The notes under the pieces: generated by a model
The model's database searches: none
What the model saw: the letters and a program-made list of their open reading frames with translations, nothing else
Told to the model about the DNA's origin: nothing
Part shown: positions 52,275-60,993 of the stretch, piece after piece
How the letters are laid out: each line of letters opens with the position of its first letter
Position numbering within the stretch: the first letter of the stretch is position 1
Position numbers and translations under genes: made by a program
Origin: Flavobacteriales bacterium
GTDB lineage: Bacteria > Bacteroidota > Bacteroidia > UBA10329
DNA length: 64,000 nucleotides
Direction: 5' to 3'
Assembly (NCBI GenBank): GCA_020635495.1
Contig: JACJZQ010000002.1
Span: forward strand, 248,001-312,000

Positions 52275-53276
52275 CTATTTCGATAAAGGAACCCGCAGAA
52301 TGAAGGGATTGAACACCTGCGAGATATACAGATTTCCATCATAGATCAACCCTGTGGAAGCCGCACTTAGCACACTTCCATTATCAAGATAGAGCGTATC
52401 GAGAGCGTTGGTCTTAAGATCAACGGAATAAACCGCGCAAGGCGAAGGTTTATCTGCATGCTTCACGTGTTTCATGAATTTCATGAAATCTAAATGTGCT
52501 GTAGTAACCAATTTATTACCATGGAATGTGATGTTGTCATTACCCTTCAAGCATGGAATTTCTTCCCTGTCAGAGTAAGTTCCGTCAGCGTTTATCTGAA
52601 AAGAAATGACGTTCTTTTCCTGTGTGCCGGTAATGTACAATCGGCCATCTTTCACGCCCACTCCATTGGCATACTTCAGTTTATCGCCAACTGCTCTCCA
52701 TGATTTTCCATTGTAATGAACAACAAAACTGCGCTTTAGCGCGAAAAGCTTTTCCCAAAGGTTGTTACGTTTTCCGCTATCGTTGGAAACATAAAAACCA
52801 CCTTGATTATCCGCACAGACATCATTCGGAGATATCAGAATATCTGAGGTCAATTGCTCAAGAAATACAACCCTATTATTTAGCAACTCAAAAACAAGAA
52901 TGCTCTGTCTTCCCGTTGGTGGAAAATCAATCTCGTTCTTCTCGTGATTCACACAGTAAAGCAACTTTTTGCCATCAACCAATCCAATATCAATTCCATG
53001 CGGACGAAGCGAAATTGTTGAAGGCAATTCCTCAATCGTAAGCTTGACAAGGTTTTCAGAAGAAAGGTTGTAATCGTAAAATCCGTTTTTGGAATGATCT
53101 TCTGTTCTGCGCTCGGAGCAAGAAATGATCAGCCTTTCGTGTCCGTTCATAGTGTCCAGCGCCATGTCTTCGGGCCCCGGCCCCACGTCAATTCTTGCGT
53201 AGTCCCTATTGAAAACCGGATGCTTTGAACAGGAACCAAATAGCACCAAAAAGGCTAGAGAAAGAATGCGGATCAT
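52275..53276 (-). CDS. paraoxonase/SMP-30-like lipoprotein
   Basis: A 333-residue lipoprotein (MIRILSLAFLVLFGSC; lipobox FGSC) with a six-bladed beta-propeller. Signature segments are GPGPEDMAL, RPHGIDI, SPNDVCADNQGG and KYANGVGVKDGRL, which supply the calcium ligands (Glu, Asn, Asp) of the PON1/arylesterase fold. A lactonase or esterase activity in the periplasm or on the outer membrane is plausible. Its start overlaps elbB by 4 bases. Confidence 0.8.
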   Translation of the reverse strand: MIRILSLAFLVLFGSCSKHPVFNRDYARIDVGPGPEDMALDTMNGHERLIISCSERRTEDHSKNGFYDYNLSSENLVKLTIEELPSTISLRPHGIDIGLVDGKKLLYCVNHEKNEIDFPPTGRQSILVFELLNNRVVFLEQLTSDILISPNDVCADNQGGFYVSNDSGKRNNLWEKLFALKRSFVVHYNGKSWRAVGDKLKYANGVGVKDGRLYITGTQEKNVISFQINADGTYSDREEIPCLKGNDNITFHGNKLVTTAHLDFMKFMKHVKHADKPSPCAVYSVDLKTNALDTLYLDNGSVLSAASTGLIYDGNLYISQVFNPFILRVPLSK

Positions 53277-53968
53277 GCTTCTTCCAGCATCTCAAAAAGC
53301 TGGTCGATGGCCTGCTTTATGTTCTCGCGAATGTCTGTGATGGAACCTTCCATCATATAGCATGGTGCGGTTATTATTCTGTTTTCTGGATCGATAGAAA
53401 TCTCTCGAATGGATTTCATCTCAGCCACAGCACCAACCTTTTCCATTCCTGCACTGATGGCATCAATTTCATAAGGAGAAGCTTCCTCGGTGGTTCCAAC
53501 CGTTAAACGCTCTTTCTTGCCTACGCCTTCCAACGCTTTGGCAATTACGGTAGGTCCCATACAAAGACCAACTATCGGTTTGTTGGCATTGACCATTTCG
53601 TTGATAATGCGCTTAACATCCGCATTTATCTCACCATCAGGACCACTGAAAGCCCATTTGGTCAGATTCTTGGCTGCTCCAAACCCACCAGGAATTACCA
53701 GTGCGTCCAGTTTCTCTTGTGTGATATCTGCCAGATCCAATATGGAGCCGCGTGCTATTCGCGCAGCTTCAATCATCACATTTCGCTTCTCATTCATTTC
53801 ATCGCCCGTAATGTGATTCACTACGTGGTGTTGATCAACATTGGGGGCAAAGCAAACTGCCTCTCCTCTATTCTCATCAATTGCAAGGAGAGTGAATACA
53901 CTTTCATGAATTTCCGAACCGTCATAAACTCCGTTTCCAGAAAGCAACACACCGATCTTGTAACCCAT
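53273..53968 (-). CDS. elbB: isoprenoid biosynthesis glyoxalase ElbB
   Basis: A 231-residue DJ-1/PfpI-fold protein. Family segments are GVLLSGNGVYDGSEIHE, VPGGFGAAKNL-type loop (VIPGGFGAAKNLTKWAF) and KPIVGLCMGPTVIAKAL with the reactive Cys. ElbB proteins have glyoxalase activity and were linked to isoprenoid synthesis. It overlaps the paraoxonase-like gene by 4 bases. The 109-base gap upstream holds no gene I can support. Confidence 0.92.
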   Translation of the reverse strand: MGYKIGVLLSGNGVYDGSEIHESVFTLLAIDENRGEAVCFAPNVDQHHVVNHITGDEMNEKRNVMIEAARIARGSILDLADITQEKLDALVIPGGFGAAKNLTKWAFSGPDGEINADVKRIINEMVNANKPIVGLCMGPTVIAKALEGVGKKERLTVGTTEEASPYEIDAISAGMEKVGAVAEMKSIREISIDPENRIITAPCYMMEGSITDIRENIKQAIDQLFEMLEEA

Positions 53969-54077
53969 TTCTTCTCTATTTGATTTTGCGTGAATTTAAT
54001 GATTAGTAAAAAGTGAGCCCAGACCAATACCGCGAGCACAAACTCGGTGCTAATGAAGAGATAGACCAGAACGAAAT

Positions 54078-54884
54078 TTATTCTGAAGAAATTGAAGACC
54101 CATCTGGATTTTGACCCGAATCTTCTGGCGATCTTACAATACTGGTAACCTCAGATGTAGTTGTAGCTATTGATATCTCTTCATACTTGGCAATCTCATT
54201 GAGAAGGGCTGTATAAATCTTGTCTTTGGTTGATCTACGGCTCTTGTAATCAACTATATAGCGCAAAGTAAAAGTGATCCAATTCTGATCGAAACGGAGT
54301 GATACAGTCGGCAGCACATTGGCCTGCTCCACTCGGAATTTGTAGGCAAGTTTTTTCCATTCGGCCTCGCTGCGCACAGCGTAGTCCTTACAGATTTCAT
54401 TTACCACATCCGTAAAAACTTTCCGTGCTAGAACATGGTCACTTTCAGTACGAACAGGTACTTCTATCTCATCCCATAAGAATGGGTATTCTGCAGAATA
54501 ATTATGAATTCTTTCTTTGAACACGTAGCTATTTGCAAGCGTAATGATGCGTCCGTTGTATTGATCTCCCTTTACCCAATCGCCCATTTCCATGATGGTG
54601 GTACGCATCACGCCAATGTCAATAATATCGCCTTTGGCATCTCCAATTTTAACACGCTGTCCAACACTTGGTGTTCCGGAAAGTATGATACTCAACCATC
54701 CTGCAAAACTTACAATGACCTCCTGTAGGGCGAACGTAACACCTGCACCAGCAACGCCTAAAGCCACGCCAAGCGTTCCCAATCTATCTCCGTACACTAG
54801 CAACACTATGAGAACGACCAACAGATATCCGACCAGATTAACCGCTTTCCTGACGCGGTATCTATGATCAGCGTTAGCAATCAT
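54078..54884 (-). CDS. MscS-family mechanosensitive channel, lacking its first helix by frameshift
   Basis: A 268-residue frame covering the pore and cytoplasmic domains of MscS: AVNLVGYLLVVLIVLLVY, the pore helix LGVALGVAGAGVTFALQEV with its Gly/Ala pattern, GTPSVGQRVKIGDAKG and VIDIGVMRTTIME-type beta-domain. The protein as annotated starts MIANADHRYRVRK, where homologues have an upstream transmembrane helix. That helix is encoded just upstream (54885-55012) but in two other frames, so the gene appears broken or wrongly sequenced at its 5' end. The acidic C-terminus (SPEDSGQNPDGSSISSE) is unremarkable. Confidence 0.82.
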   Translation of the reverse strand: MIANADHRYRVRKAVNLVGYLLVVLIVLLVYGDRLGTLGVALGVAGAGVTFALQEVIVSFAGWLSIILSGTPSVGQRVKIGDAKGDIIDIGVMRTTIMEMGDWVKGDQYNGRIITLANSYVFKERIHNYSAEYPFLWDEIEVPVRTESDHVLARKVFTDVVNEICKDYAVRSEAEWKKLAYKFRVEQANVLPTVSLRFDQNWITFTLRYIVDYKSRRSTKDKIYTALLNEIAKYEEISIATTTSEVTSIVRSPEDSGQNPDGSSISSE

Positions 54885-55012
54885 TAGAATTGACCGTGCG
54901 CTTTAACAACCACGTAACCATGAACACGATCAGAATACCCAAACTGATGTAGAATAGGCGATCTACAGCAGGATTTTTAAGCCAATCTGAAGCGTTCAAT
55001 AGATAATCCATC
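54885..55012 (-). pseudogene. frameshifted 5' end of the mscS gene
   Basis: From an ATG at 55012 the frame reads MDYLLNASDWLKNPAVD, then must shift by one base near 54961 (GATCCGCC) to continue RLFYISLGILIVFMVTWLLK, a convincing membrane helix, and RTVNSND. A second one-base shift near 54879 (GATTGC) joins it to NADHRYRVRKAV of the intact frame. Removing one C and one T would give a single standard MscS protein. A near-consensus -7 element (CTAAAATA on the plus strand, 55027-55034) sits just before 55012. Confidence 0.7.
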
Positions 55013-55206
55013 TGAATTGTTGTTTGCTAAAATACGGGGTTGGAGAATGAAGGAAAAATGTATTTCCCAGCGATAATTCAAACCATTGAAAATAATGATT
55101 GAACACATGTGCCGGAGCTGACATTGCTGAAACTATTCTTCTAGCAACTTTCGAATTCGAATGATGCTTTATTCTTGTAGTGCCCACACTTCAAACCAGC
55201 TAGGAC

Positions 55207-55233
55207 ATTGAAACCGAATTGGTTCTAACTTTG
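55207..55233 (+). promoter_or_regulatory. promoter of the CotH/beta-helix gene
   Basis: ATTG (55207-55210) and an exact TAACTTTG (55226-55233) are spaced by 15 bases. The transcript would start near 55239, about 32 bases before the TTG start codon, which supports that start. The gene-free stretch 55013-55270 otherwise holds only a 12-bp palindrome, TTCGAATTCGAA, at 55150-55161. Confidence 0.6.
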
Positions 55234-55270
55234 GCGACCTAATTGGCTAAAAATCAAACCGAAAACCAGC

Positions 55271-57829
55271 TTGAAAAAGACACTAATTATATTAGGATTT
55301 CTATGCTTTCTGTTCGTTTTTCCACCTTCAAGTTGGAAACATATCTGTTCTACCGGTTACACGTCCTTCAGGCAGAAGCTTGCCTTAGACATTCGCATCG
55401 GGCGAATGCAAAATCCAATTCAAAAGAAAGACATACTGACCATCCGGATTCCAGAAAAAAGCCAAAAGAAGCTGGACGAATACAAAAAATCCATTGATGC
55501 GGTAAAAAAGTATGTCAAAGCTGAAATTGAATTTCAGGGAAAGGTCTATGACTGCGAACTGAGGTTACATGGTTCAGACAACCGAAACTGGACCGGCTTT
55601 CAGACGTCTTATCGAATAAAACTGGATAAGGAGGGGGATTTCATCAACCATGGTCGAAACTTTCAACTCATAAAATTGGATGAAGCCAATTCTCCTATTC
55701 TGGCTGCTAATAAACTGGCAAGAAACTACAACCTCATAAGCTCTTACGGACAGCTGGTAGCCGTAAACGAAAACGGGGCAGATAAGGGCATCTATTACAT
55801 GACCGAAGCCATTGATAAGACCTTTTTAGAAAGAGAATTCGGCATTACAAACTACACAGAGATCGTAAACACAAACGATTGGACAAGGAAAGAAGGAAGC
55901 AGACACAATACCGACTTAGACTTATACTACGGACACATTGAAGCTGATAAAGGATCTCCTTTCAGAAGAGCACTCTACCAATTCAAGTTAATGGTTGAAA
56001 GTGAGGACCCAACTGAAGATTTCTTTGACAAAGAATACTTGGCCAGATTCTTCAGCATTTTCCCGCTGTTTAACGATATGGGGTTTATTGTTGGAGACAA
56101 TATGAAACTGATCTACAACTTTGACAATGGTAAATTCTATCCCATTTTCCGCATTGAGTATTGGGGACAAGAACCAGGCGAAAGCTTGACTTTCTGGGAC
56201 AGTTTTGGAAGAAAGGAAGTAAGCAGAATGAACAATCTAGTTTTCAGTTCGCATGCCGATGAATACGAGAACTGTGAGACCGCAAAACTGTTCAAAAAGC
56301 TGTTGTCTAACAATGAAGTGCGTTACATGCGAGATACCATGCTATTTAACATGTACGGTAACCGCGAAGAAGTTTTAGGGATTTTGAGCACAGCATACGA
56401 GGAGAGTCGCCCACTTCTCTATCATGCAACAATCGATCAGTATCGGAAAATCAGTTCTGAAGAACAAAAACAACATCATGTAGTAAGCTACCTGCTAGAG
56501 TATTTTCAACATTATTTACGCTATGGTCATGTTTATGGTAGCTATGACAAGTCACAAGATCGACTAGAACTTCACCTCGATTCTTATGTTCCGATGTCCG
56601 TAATAGACACGGTAAGAAAAAACATCTTAGTAAAGCATTGGACAGGCATTCTCTTTGACCAAAACCTGAATCATCAGTACAATCGGTTTGTGCTTAATGA
56701 AGTATTGGACACACTTGATGTAGATGACCTGATTTTTGTAAACGAGGTTACGAATGACACCATTCCCAGTAAGCACGTTCATATTAACCGTATCAGTTCC
56801 AAAGGAAGATTCAGAAAAAAGGACGCCTCAGATATGGAGTTTCTTTCCAAGCACAGTATCAAGTATGAAATTCATGGAGACTCTCTGGTTATACTTCCTG
56901 GCAAATACAAGATTGACAGGAACAATGTGCTGGTTGCTTTCAACATTATATGCGTAAAACCCGGTGTTGAGTTCAAATTTGAAAAGAACAGTAACTTATA
57001 TGCCGAATGCGAGGCACTTTACATGAACGGGACTAAAGAAAAGCCAGTACTGTTTACTGGATCGGACGAACCATTTGGCAACGTCTCTTTCAAGGGAAGA
57101 GGAACAAATGCCACATTCCAGATTGCCAACATCATCGTGGAAAAAGGCTCCTTCAGTCGGTGGCTGGGAAGAGCCACTTCTGGTCAGTTTTCAATTTTCA
57201 ATGCGGTAGTTCACTTGTCTAACTCAATTTTCAGAAATAGTCATGGTGATGATGGTCTCAACCTAAAATTCTGCAAAGCCGAAATCCGCGATTGCCAGTT
57301 CTACTTAAACAACGCGGACCAAGTTGACCTTGATTTTTGTATCGCTAAAGTGTTTGACTGCTCCTTCAGGCCATCCGGAATTGATGCCAATGGTGATGGA
57401 TTGGATTTCAGTGGTTCGTATGCCTTTGTTTCTGGTTGCAACTTTGAAGGCTTCGAAGACAAGTCGATGAGTGTTGGTGAAAGGTCTTTGGTATTTGTAG
57501 AAGATAACACATTCAAATCCAATAACTGGTCTATATGTGCTAAAGACCAGTCGAATGTTTACGCCAATAACAACGCTTTTGAGGACAACGCGGTTAACTA
57601 CATCGGATATGTCAAGAAGAACATGTTTGCTTCTCCAACCATTTTTGGAGATGATGAATCCGTTAAACTCTCTGATACTTTACAGTGCAATTACAGCACG
57701 TGGACCGCAGATCAGTTGAATGCAAAACTTGAGAAGTTTCATTCTTCTTATGAGTCATTTGATGTAGCACCAGGGCTAAATCATAAACAATACATGGACC
57801 ATCTTATTTTGAAAGAGTTGATTCCGTGA
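55271..57829 (+). CDS. CotH-like kinase domain plus parallel beta-helix protein
   Basis: An 852-residue protein starting at a TTG; the start fits because MKKTLIILGFLCFLFVF is a signal peptide or anchor and no ATG occurs before residue 46. Residues about 60-420 match the spore-coat CotH kinase family: RLHGSDNRNW, SYRIKLDKEG, GIYYMTEAIDKTFLEREFG and GDNMKLIYNFDNGKFYPIF. The usual Asp-Leu-Asp metal segment appears as FRIEYWG, so activity is uncertain. Residues about 545-770 are a right-handed parallel beta-helix (IFRNSHGDDGLNLKF, CKAEIRDCQFYLNNADQVDL). The combination suggests an extracytoplasmic protein modifying or binding a surface polymer. Confidence 0.8.
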   Translation: MKKTLIILGFLCFLFVFPPSSWKHICSTGYTSFRQKLALDIRIGRMQNPIQKKDILTIRIPEKSQKKLDEYKKSIDAVKKYVKAEIEFQGKVYDCELRLHGSDNRNWTGFQTSYRIKLDKEGDFINHGRNFQLIKLDEANSPILAANKLARNYNLISSYGQLVAVNENGADKGIYYMTEAIDKTFLEREFGITNYTEIVNTNDWTRKEGSRHNTDLDLYYGHIEADKGSPFRRALYQFKLMVESEDPTEDFFDKEYLARFFSIFPLFNDMGFIVGDNMKLIYNFDNGKFYPIFRIEYWGQEPGESLTFWDSFGRKEVSRMNNLVFSSHADEYENCETAKLFKKLLSNNEVRYMRDTMLFNMYGNREEVLGILSTAYEESRPLLYHATIDQYRKISSEEQKQHHVVSYLLEYFQHYLRYGHVYGSYDKSQDRLELHLDSYVPMSVIDTVRKNILVKHWTGILFDQNLNHQYNRFVLNEVLDTLDVDDLIFVNEVTNDTIPSKHVHINRISSKGRFRKKDASDMEFLSKHSIKYEIHGDSLVILPGKYKIDRNNVLVAFNIICVKPGVEFKFEKNSNLYAECEALYMNGTKEKPVLFTGSDEPFGNVSFKGRGTNATFQIANIIVEKGSFSRWLGRATSGQFSIFNAVVHLSNSIFRNSHGDDGLNLKFCKAEIRDCQFYLNNADQVDLDFCIAKVFDCSFRPSGIDANGDGLDFSGSYAFVSGCNFEGFEDKSMSVGERSLVFVEDNTFKSNNWSICAKDQSNVYANNNAFEDNAVNYIGYVKKNMFASPTIFGDDESVKLSDTLQCNYSTWTADQLNAKLEKFHSSYESFDVAPGLNHKQYMDHLILKELIP

Positions 57830-57833
57830 AGGT

Positions 57834-58595
57834 TTACTTATCCACCCGATAAACCTTATCTCCATAACCAAGGCGGTAACGGTCACGGAGTTCATCACCG
57901 ACCTCATTGGCCAGATCAATACGCTCTGCTTTAAAGCCAACGGCTTCCAACTTTGATGGATAATCGAGCCCGAAAAGGCGTACGTGATCCTTTTGCCAGT
58001 AATGCTTAACGCGGTCTTCTTCAGATGTAATGTTCGGGTCTTCCAGCGTGTTTTCGCGGTTGTAATCGATGGGAACTTGAAAAATGCCGAAACCACCATG
58101 TTTCATTACGCGATAGAGTTCGCTCATAGCCTTGTGGTCATCATCCACATGCTCCAAAACGTGATTGCAGAAAATGACATCAAAGGTGTTATCCTCAAAC
58201 GGCATGTCTTGTATATCGCACTTCACATCTGCCAAAGGCGAAAAGAGATCGGCTGTGGTAAGATCCAAATGCTTCATCTTTCTGAATCGACCGAGGAACG
58301 GTTGCTCGGGCGCGATATGAAGCATCTTACGTGGCTTTGAAAAGAAGTCTGTTCGTTCTTTCAGATAAAGCCACAACACACGATGGCGTTCAAGTGTCAA
58401 ACACTTCGGACAAAGCACGTTTTCCCGCTTCGCTGAACCGTCATATCCATAAGAAAGAAACTTGCGGAAATGTCCTTCGCAAACTGGGCATTCATACTTA
58501 TTTCCGCCATAGAAAACGGGAGAAAAGAAACTGAAAATGTAGCTCAGTCGGATGAGAATGGGACGCGGTATCGTTCTGAGCAGAAAGTGGAACAA
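57834..58595 (-). CDS. class I SAM-dependent methyltransferase with N-terminal zinc ribbon
   Basis: A 253-residue protein. Residues about 36-68 carry CPVC and CPKC pairs of a zinc ribbon. The methyltransferase core has LHIAPEQPF, LDLTTADL, CDIQDMPFEDNTFDVIFCNHVLEHV (residues 125-149) and GGFGIFQVP. The N-terminus (FHFLLRTIPRPILIRLSYIFSFFSP) is hydrophobic and may associate with the membrane. Such proteins often lie in polysaccharide or glycan-modification loci; the substrate is unknown. It converges on the CotH-like gene with a 4-base gap. Confidence 0.82.
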   Translation of the reverse strand: MFHFLLRTIPRPILIRLSYIFSFFSPVFYGGNKYECPVCEGHFRKFLSYGYDGSAKRENVLCPKCLTLERHRVLWLYLKERTDFFSKPRKMLHIAPEQPFLGRFRKMKHLDLTTADLFSPLADVKCDIQDMPFEDNTFDVIFCNHVLEHVDDDHKAMSELYRVMKHGGFGIFQVPIDYNRENTLEDPNITSEEDRVKHYWQKDHVRLFGLDYPSKLEAVGFKAERIDLANEVGDELRDRYRLGYGDKVYRVDK

Positions 58596-58619
58596 ACCTT
58601 CGGAATTATTAATTGATAA

Positions 58620-59441
58620 TTATGAGTTAATAATTGAGTAGAACGCTTGGCGTTCTGCGAAAGGATCTTCCAAACCAAGCGCCTCATATACGTACTTGAA
58701 CGTGGACAATATCTCTGGCTTTCCACCAACAATGGCCACATCGTGCTCGAAGTGGGCAGATGGTTTTCCATCCTGTGTAACAATAGTCCAACCGTCTTCC
58801 AGTTGGGCAACGTCCGCAGTTCCGAGGTTGATCATCGGTTCAATAGCAAGAACCAACCCTTCCTTCATCTTCTTGCCACTGCCACGTTTTCCGTAATTCG
58901 GAAGTTCAGGGTCTTCGTGCATGTTCTTACCCAAACCGTGGCCTACGAGTTCTTTTACAACTCCATAACCGTGTTTTTCGGCATGATGCTGCACTGCGTA
59001 CCCCACATCTCCAATTCGGTTTCCCGAGCGGATCTGTTCTATTCCGAGGTAAAGACTTTCCTCGGTCACTTTCAGGAGTTTTTTCACCTCATCTTTTATC
59101 TCGCCAACGGCAAACGTGAACGCATGGTCTCCGTAGTATCCGTTCTTAATGGCTCCACAATCGACTGAAATAATATCGCCTTCTTCCAAAGGTTTATCTG
59201 ACGGAATTCCGTGAACAACCTGTTCGTTAACGGAAGTACAAAGCGTGTTTGGAAATCCGCCATAACCCAAGAAACCAGGCACCGCATCTTGACTTCTAAT
59301 GTAATCCTCAGCCACTTTATCCAACTCCAGTGGAGTTACACCTGGTCTGATAAGCTTTGCCACTTCGCCCAACGTGCGCGAAACAACCAAAGCGCTCTCA
59401 CGCATCAACTCTATTTCTGCCCTACTCTTTAAAACCGCCAT
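58620..59441 (-). CDS. map: methionine aminopeptidase, type I
   Basis: A 273-residue MetAP. Metal-binding segments are ISVDCGAIKNGYYGDHAFTF with both Asp, GHGLGKNMHEDP with the His, LVLAIEPM with Glu and the C-terminal FEHDVAIV with Glu/His. It removes the initiator Met from new proteins. Its ATG overlaps the stop of the upstream HAD hydrolase by 1 base. Confidence 0.96.
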   Translation of the reverse strand: MAVLKSRAEIELMRESALVVSRTLGEVAKLIRPGVTPLELDKVAEDYIRSQDAVPGFLGYGGFPNTLCTSVNEQVVHGIPSDKPLEEGDIISVDCGAIKNGYYGDHAFTFAVGEIKDEVKKLLKVTEESLYLGIEQIRSGNRIGDVGYAVQHHAEKHGYGVVKELVGHGLGKNMHEDPELPNYGKRGSGKKMKEGLVLAIEPMINLGTADVAQLEDGWTIVTQDGKPSAHFEHDVAIVGGKPEILSTFKYVYEALGLEDPFAERQAFYSIINS

Positions 59442-59875
59442 TATCCTCCAAACAATTTACCTAGAAGTCCTTTTTTCTTGTCTTCAGGACGTTCCATCAT
59501 ATTTGCGCCATCTTCTGGATGAATGATATTGTATATCTCTCCCCAACCGAGGAATCCACCCACATTCCTATCGTCTATGAACATGTCGCAATCCAGCTTT
59601 CTGCTGGCCGTTTCCGGATCGAATTTCTCCTCTGGAAAACTCCTGTTGATGGCATAAAATTCCAATCCATTCTGACGGCAATATTCTACCGCTTCATCCA
59701 GCGTTTTACCGTGGCGATATGTCCACATAATGAGCCTGTGCCCTTTTGATTGCAACTTCTTAAGCGTTGCGAATGCAAACGGCATTTCTTTGCCAATTGC
59801 CGGGTATTTGTGCTCTACCACGGTTCCGTCAAAATCTACCGCGATAACCAGCGATTTGCCCATCATCATATCCAT
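59441..59875 (-). CDS. HAD-superfamily hydrolase (BT0820-like)
   Basis: A 144-residue small HAD phosphatase. The nucleophile motif is VDFDGTVVEH (Asp14 and Asp16), followed by MWTYRHGKTL (Thr as motif II), and CDMFIDDRNVGG as motif IV. It has no cap domain, like the structurally known BT_0820. The substrate is unknown. It overlaps map as TAATG. A TAACTTCG close to the -7 consensus lies 5 bases upstream, within the leader. Confidence 0.85.
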   Translation of the reverse strand: MDMMMGKSLVIAVDFDGTVVEHKYPAIGKEMPFAFATLKKLQSKGHRLIMWTYRHGKTLDEAVEYCRQNGLEFYAINRSFPEEKFDPETASRKLDCDMFIDDRNVGGFLGWGEIYNIIHPEDGANMMERPEDKKKGLLGKLFGG

Positions 59876-59955
59876 GCCGCGAAGTTACTGTTTGAGACGA
59901 GAAGAAGATGAAAGTGATACAGATAACAAGAGATAGGGCTGGACGATGAAACCCT

Positions 59956-59967
59956 TTATCTCCTATC
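59956..59967. repeat. left copy of the 12-mer TTATCTCCTATC
   Basis: An identical TTATCTCCTATC occurs at 60347-60358, on the other side of the four-helix-bundle gene. The pair forms a direct repeat that brackets the gene. Confidence 0.55.
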
Positions 59968-59969
59968 CT

Positions 59970-60344
59970 CTAGTCATCTTCACTCTTTGCATTATTCAAA
60001 TAACGGATGTATCCATTTATCATTTTTTCCACTTCTTGGGAAATTGCAAGCAGCTCATCAAACTTTTCTTGCGGTACATAACCTTCATCGAGCGCCACAG
60101 TTAAATGGTCCATTGTTTCTACAAGTTCTCCTCTTGCCATTCTCAATCGTTGGATATTCTCCTGATAATGATACCTCCCATGACCTTCTGTTATCATGGC
60201 GGTTACCGCACGAGATGAACGAATAAGTTGGTCGGTCAAAAGGAACTTTTCTTCTTTCGGAAAACTAGTTCGTGCCAGTTTAGCGCACTCATTTCTGAGA
60301 ATTCGTGCTTTCTGCCAAACCTTCAACTCACGGAATTCGCCCAT
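59970..60344 (-). CDS. four helix bundle protein (S23/IVS family)
   Basis: A 124-residue all-helical protein of the family first found inside 23S rRNA intervening sequences: ELKVWQKARILRNECAKLA, FPKEEKFLLTDQLIRSSRAV and GYIRYLNNA are typical. Family members form pentamers; the function is unknown. The gene starts 3 bases from a heptamer array and is flanked by a direct 12-base repeat, so it looks like a small inserted cassette between the HAD hydrolase and gpmA. Confidence 0.9.
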   Translation of the reverse strand: MGEFRELKVWQKARILRNECAKLARTSFPKEEKFLLTDQLIRSSRAVTAMITEGHGRYHYQENIQRLRMARGELVETMDHLTVALDEGYVPQEKFDELLAISQEVEKMINGYIRYLNNAKSEDD

Positions 60345-60346
60345 CC

Positions 60347-60382
60347 TTATCTCCTATCTCCTATCTCTTATCTCTTATCTCT
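60347..60382. repeat. five-unit TATCTCY heptamer array
   Basis: Five consecutive 7-base units (TATCTCC twice, TATCTCT three times) run from 60348 to 60382, between the four-helix-bundle start and the gpmA stop, which it overlaps by 2 bases. On the minus strand it reads AGAGATA/GGAGATA and lies where a ribosome binding site for the four-helix-bundle gene would be. Confidence 0.8.
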
Positions 60383-60992
60383 AAATATACTCCGAATGAA
60401 GCACGTTCAGGTTCTCATCAAACTCATACAGCTTTGGCTTGCCCGTTGGTACTTCCGTTTTCAGAATCTCTTCTGGCGACAGTTTTTCCAAGTACATGAT
60501 CAATGCGCGTAAGCTGTTTCCGTGCGCAGCAATAATGATGGATTTGCCTGCTTTGAGTTCAGGTTCGATCACTTCCTTGAAGTAAGGAAGAACTCGGTCT
60601 GCGGTACCTTTCAAACTCTCGCCTCCCGGAGGCGGTGTATCGAAACTTCTTCTCCAAATATGTACCTGCTCCTCACCGAACTGCTCTCGTGCCTCATCCT
60701 TGTTCATTCCTTGCAGTTCTCCATACATGCGCTCGTTCAAGGCTTCGTTTTCAACAACTGCAAGGTCGGTCTGACCTGTGACTTCCAGCGCCAACTTCAA
60801 CGTTCGTTGAGCTCGCAAAAGAGCGGAAGTGAATCCCTTGTCAAATTTGTAGCCTTTCAGTTTTTCGCCTGCTTCTTTCGCCTCGGCTATTCCCTTTGGT
60901 GCAAGATCAACATTAACCCAACCTGTGAATTTGTTGAGCGCGTTCCATTCTGATTGTCCGTGGCGGACGATGACCAGTGTAGCGTGTGCCAT
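60381..60992 (-). CDS. gpmA: 2,3-bisphosphoglycerate-dependent phosphoglycerate mutase
   Basis: A 203-residue glycolytic enzyme. His11 in VIVRHGQSEWN is the phosphorylated residue, NERMYGELQG contains the Glu, and the second His is in IIAAHGNSLRA. It interconverts 3- and 2-phosphoglycerate. It starts 1 base after the deformylase-like gene. Confidence 0.95.
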   Translation of the reverse strand: MAHATLVIVRHGQSEWNALNKFTGWVNVDLAPKGIAEAKEAGEKLKGYKFDKGFTSALLRAQRTLKLALEVTGQTDLAVVENEALNERMYGELQGMNKDEAREQFGEEQVHIWRRSFDTPPPGGESLKGTADRVLPYFKEVIEPELKAGKSIIIAAHGNSLRALIMYLEKLSPEEILKTEVPTGKPKLYEFDENLNVLHSEYI

Positions 60993-60993
60993 T

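Noticed and set aside
53821..54077. Hydrophobic stretch on the minus strand between mscS and elbB, readable as a small membrane protein
   Set aside because: It has no ATG, its first GTG lies inside the hydrophobic part, and the frame overlaps elbB by about 150 bases. No ribosome site or family match supports it.
60347..60382. Repeat array as a CRISPR or terminal repeat of an insertion sequence
   Set aside because: Unit length is 7 bases, there are no spacers, and no transposase gene is nearby.
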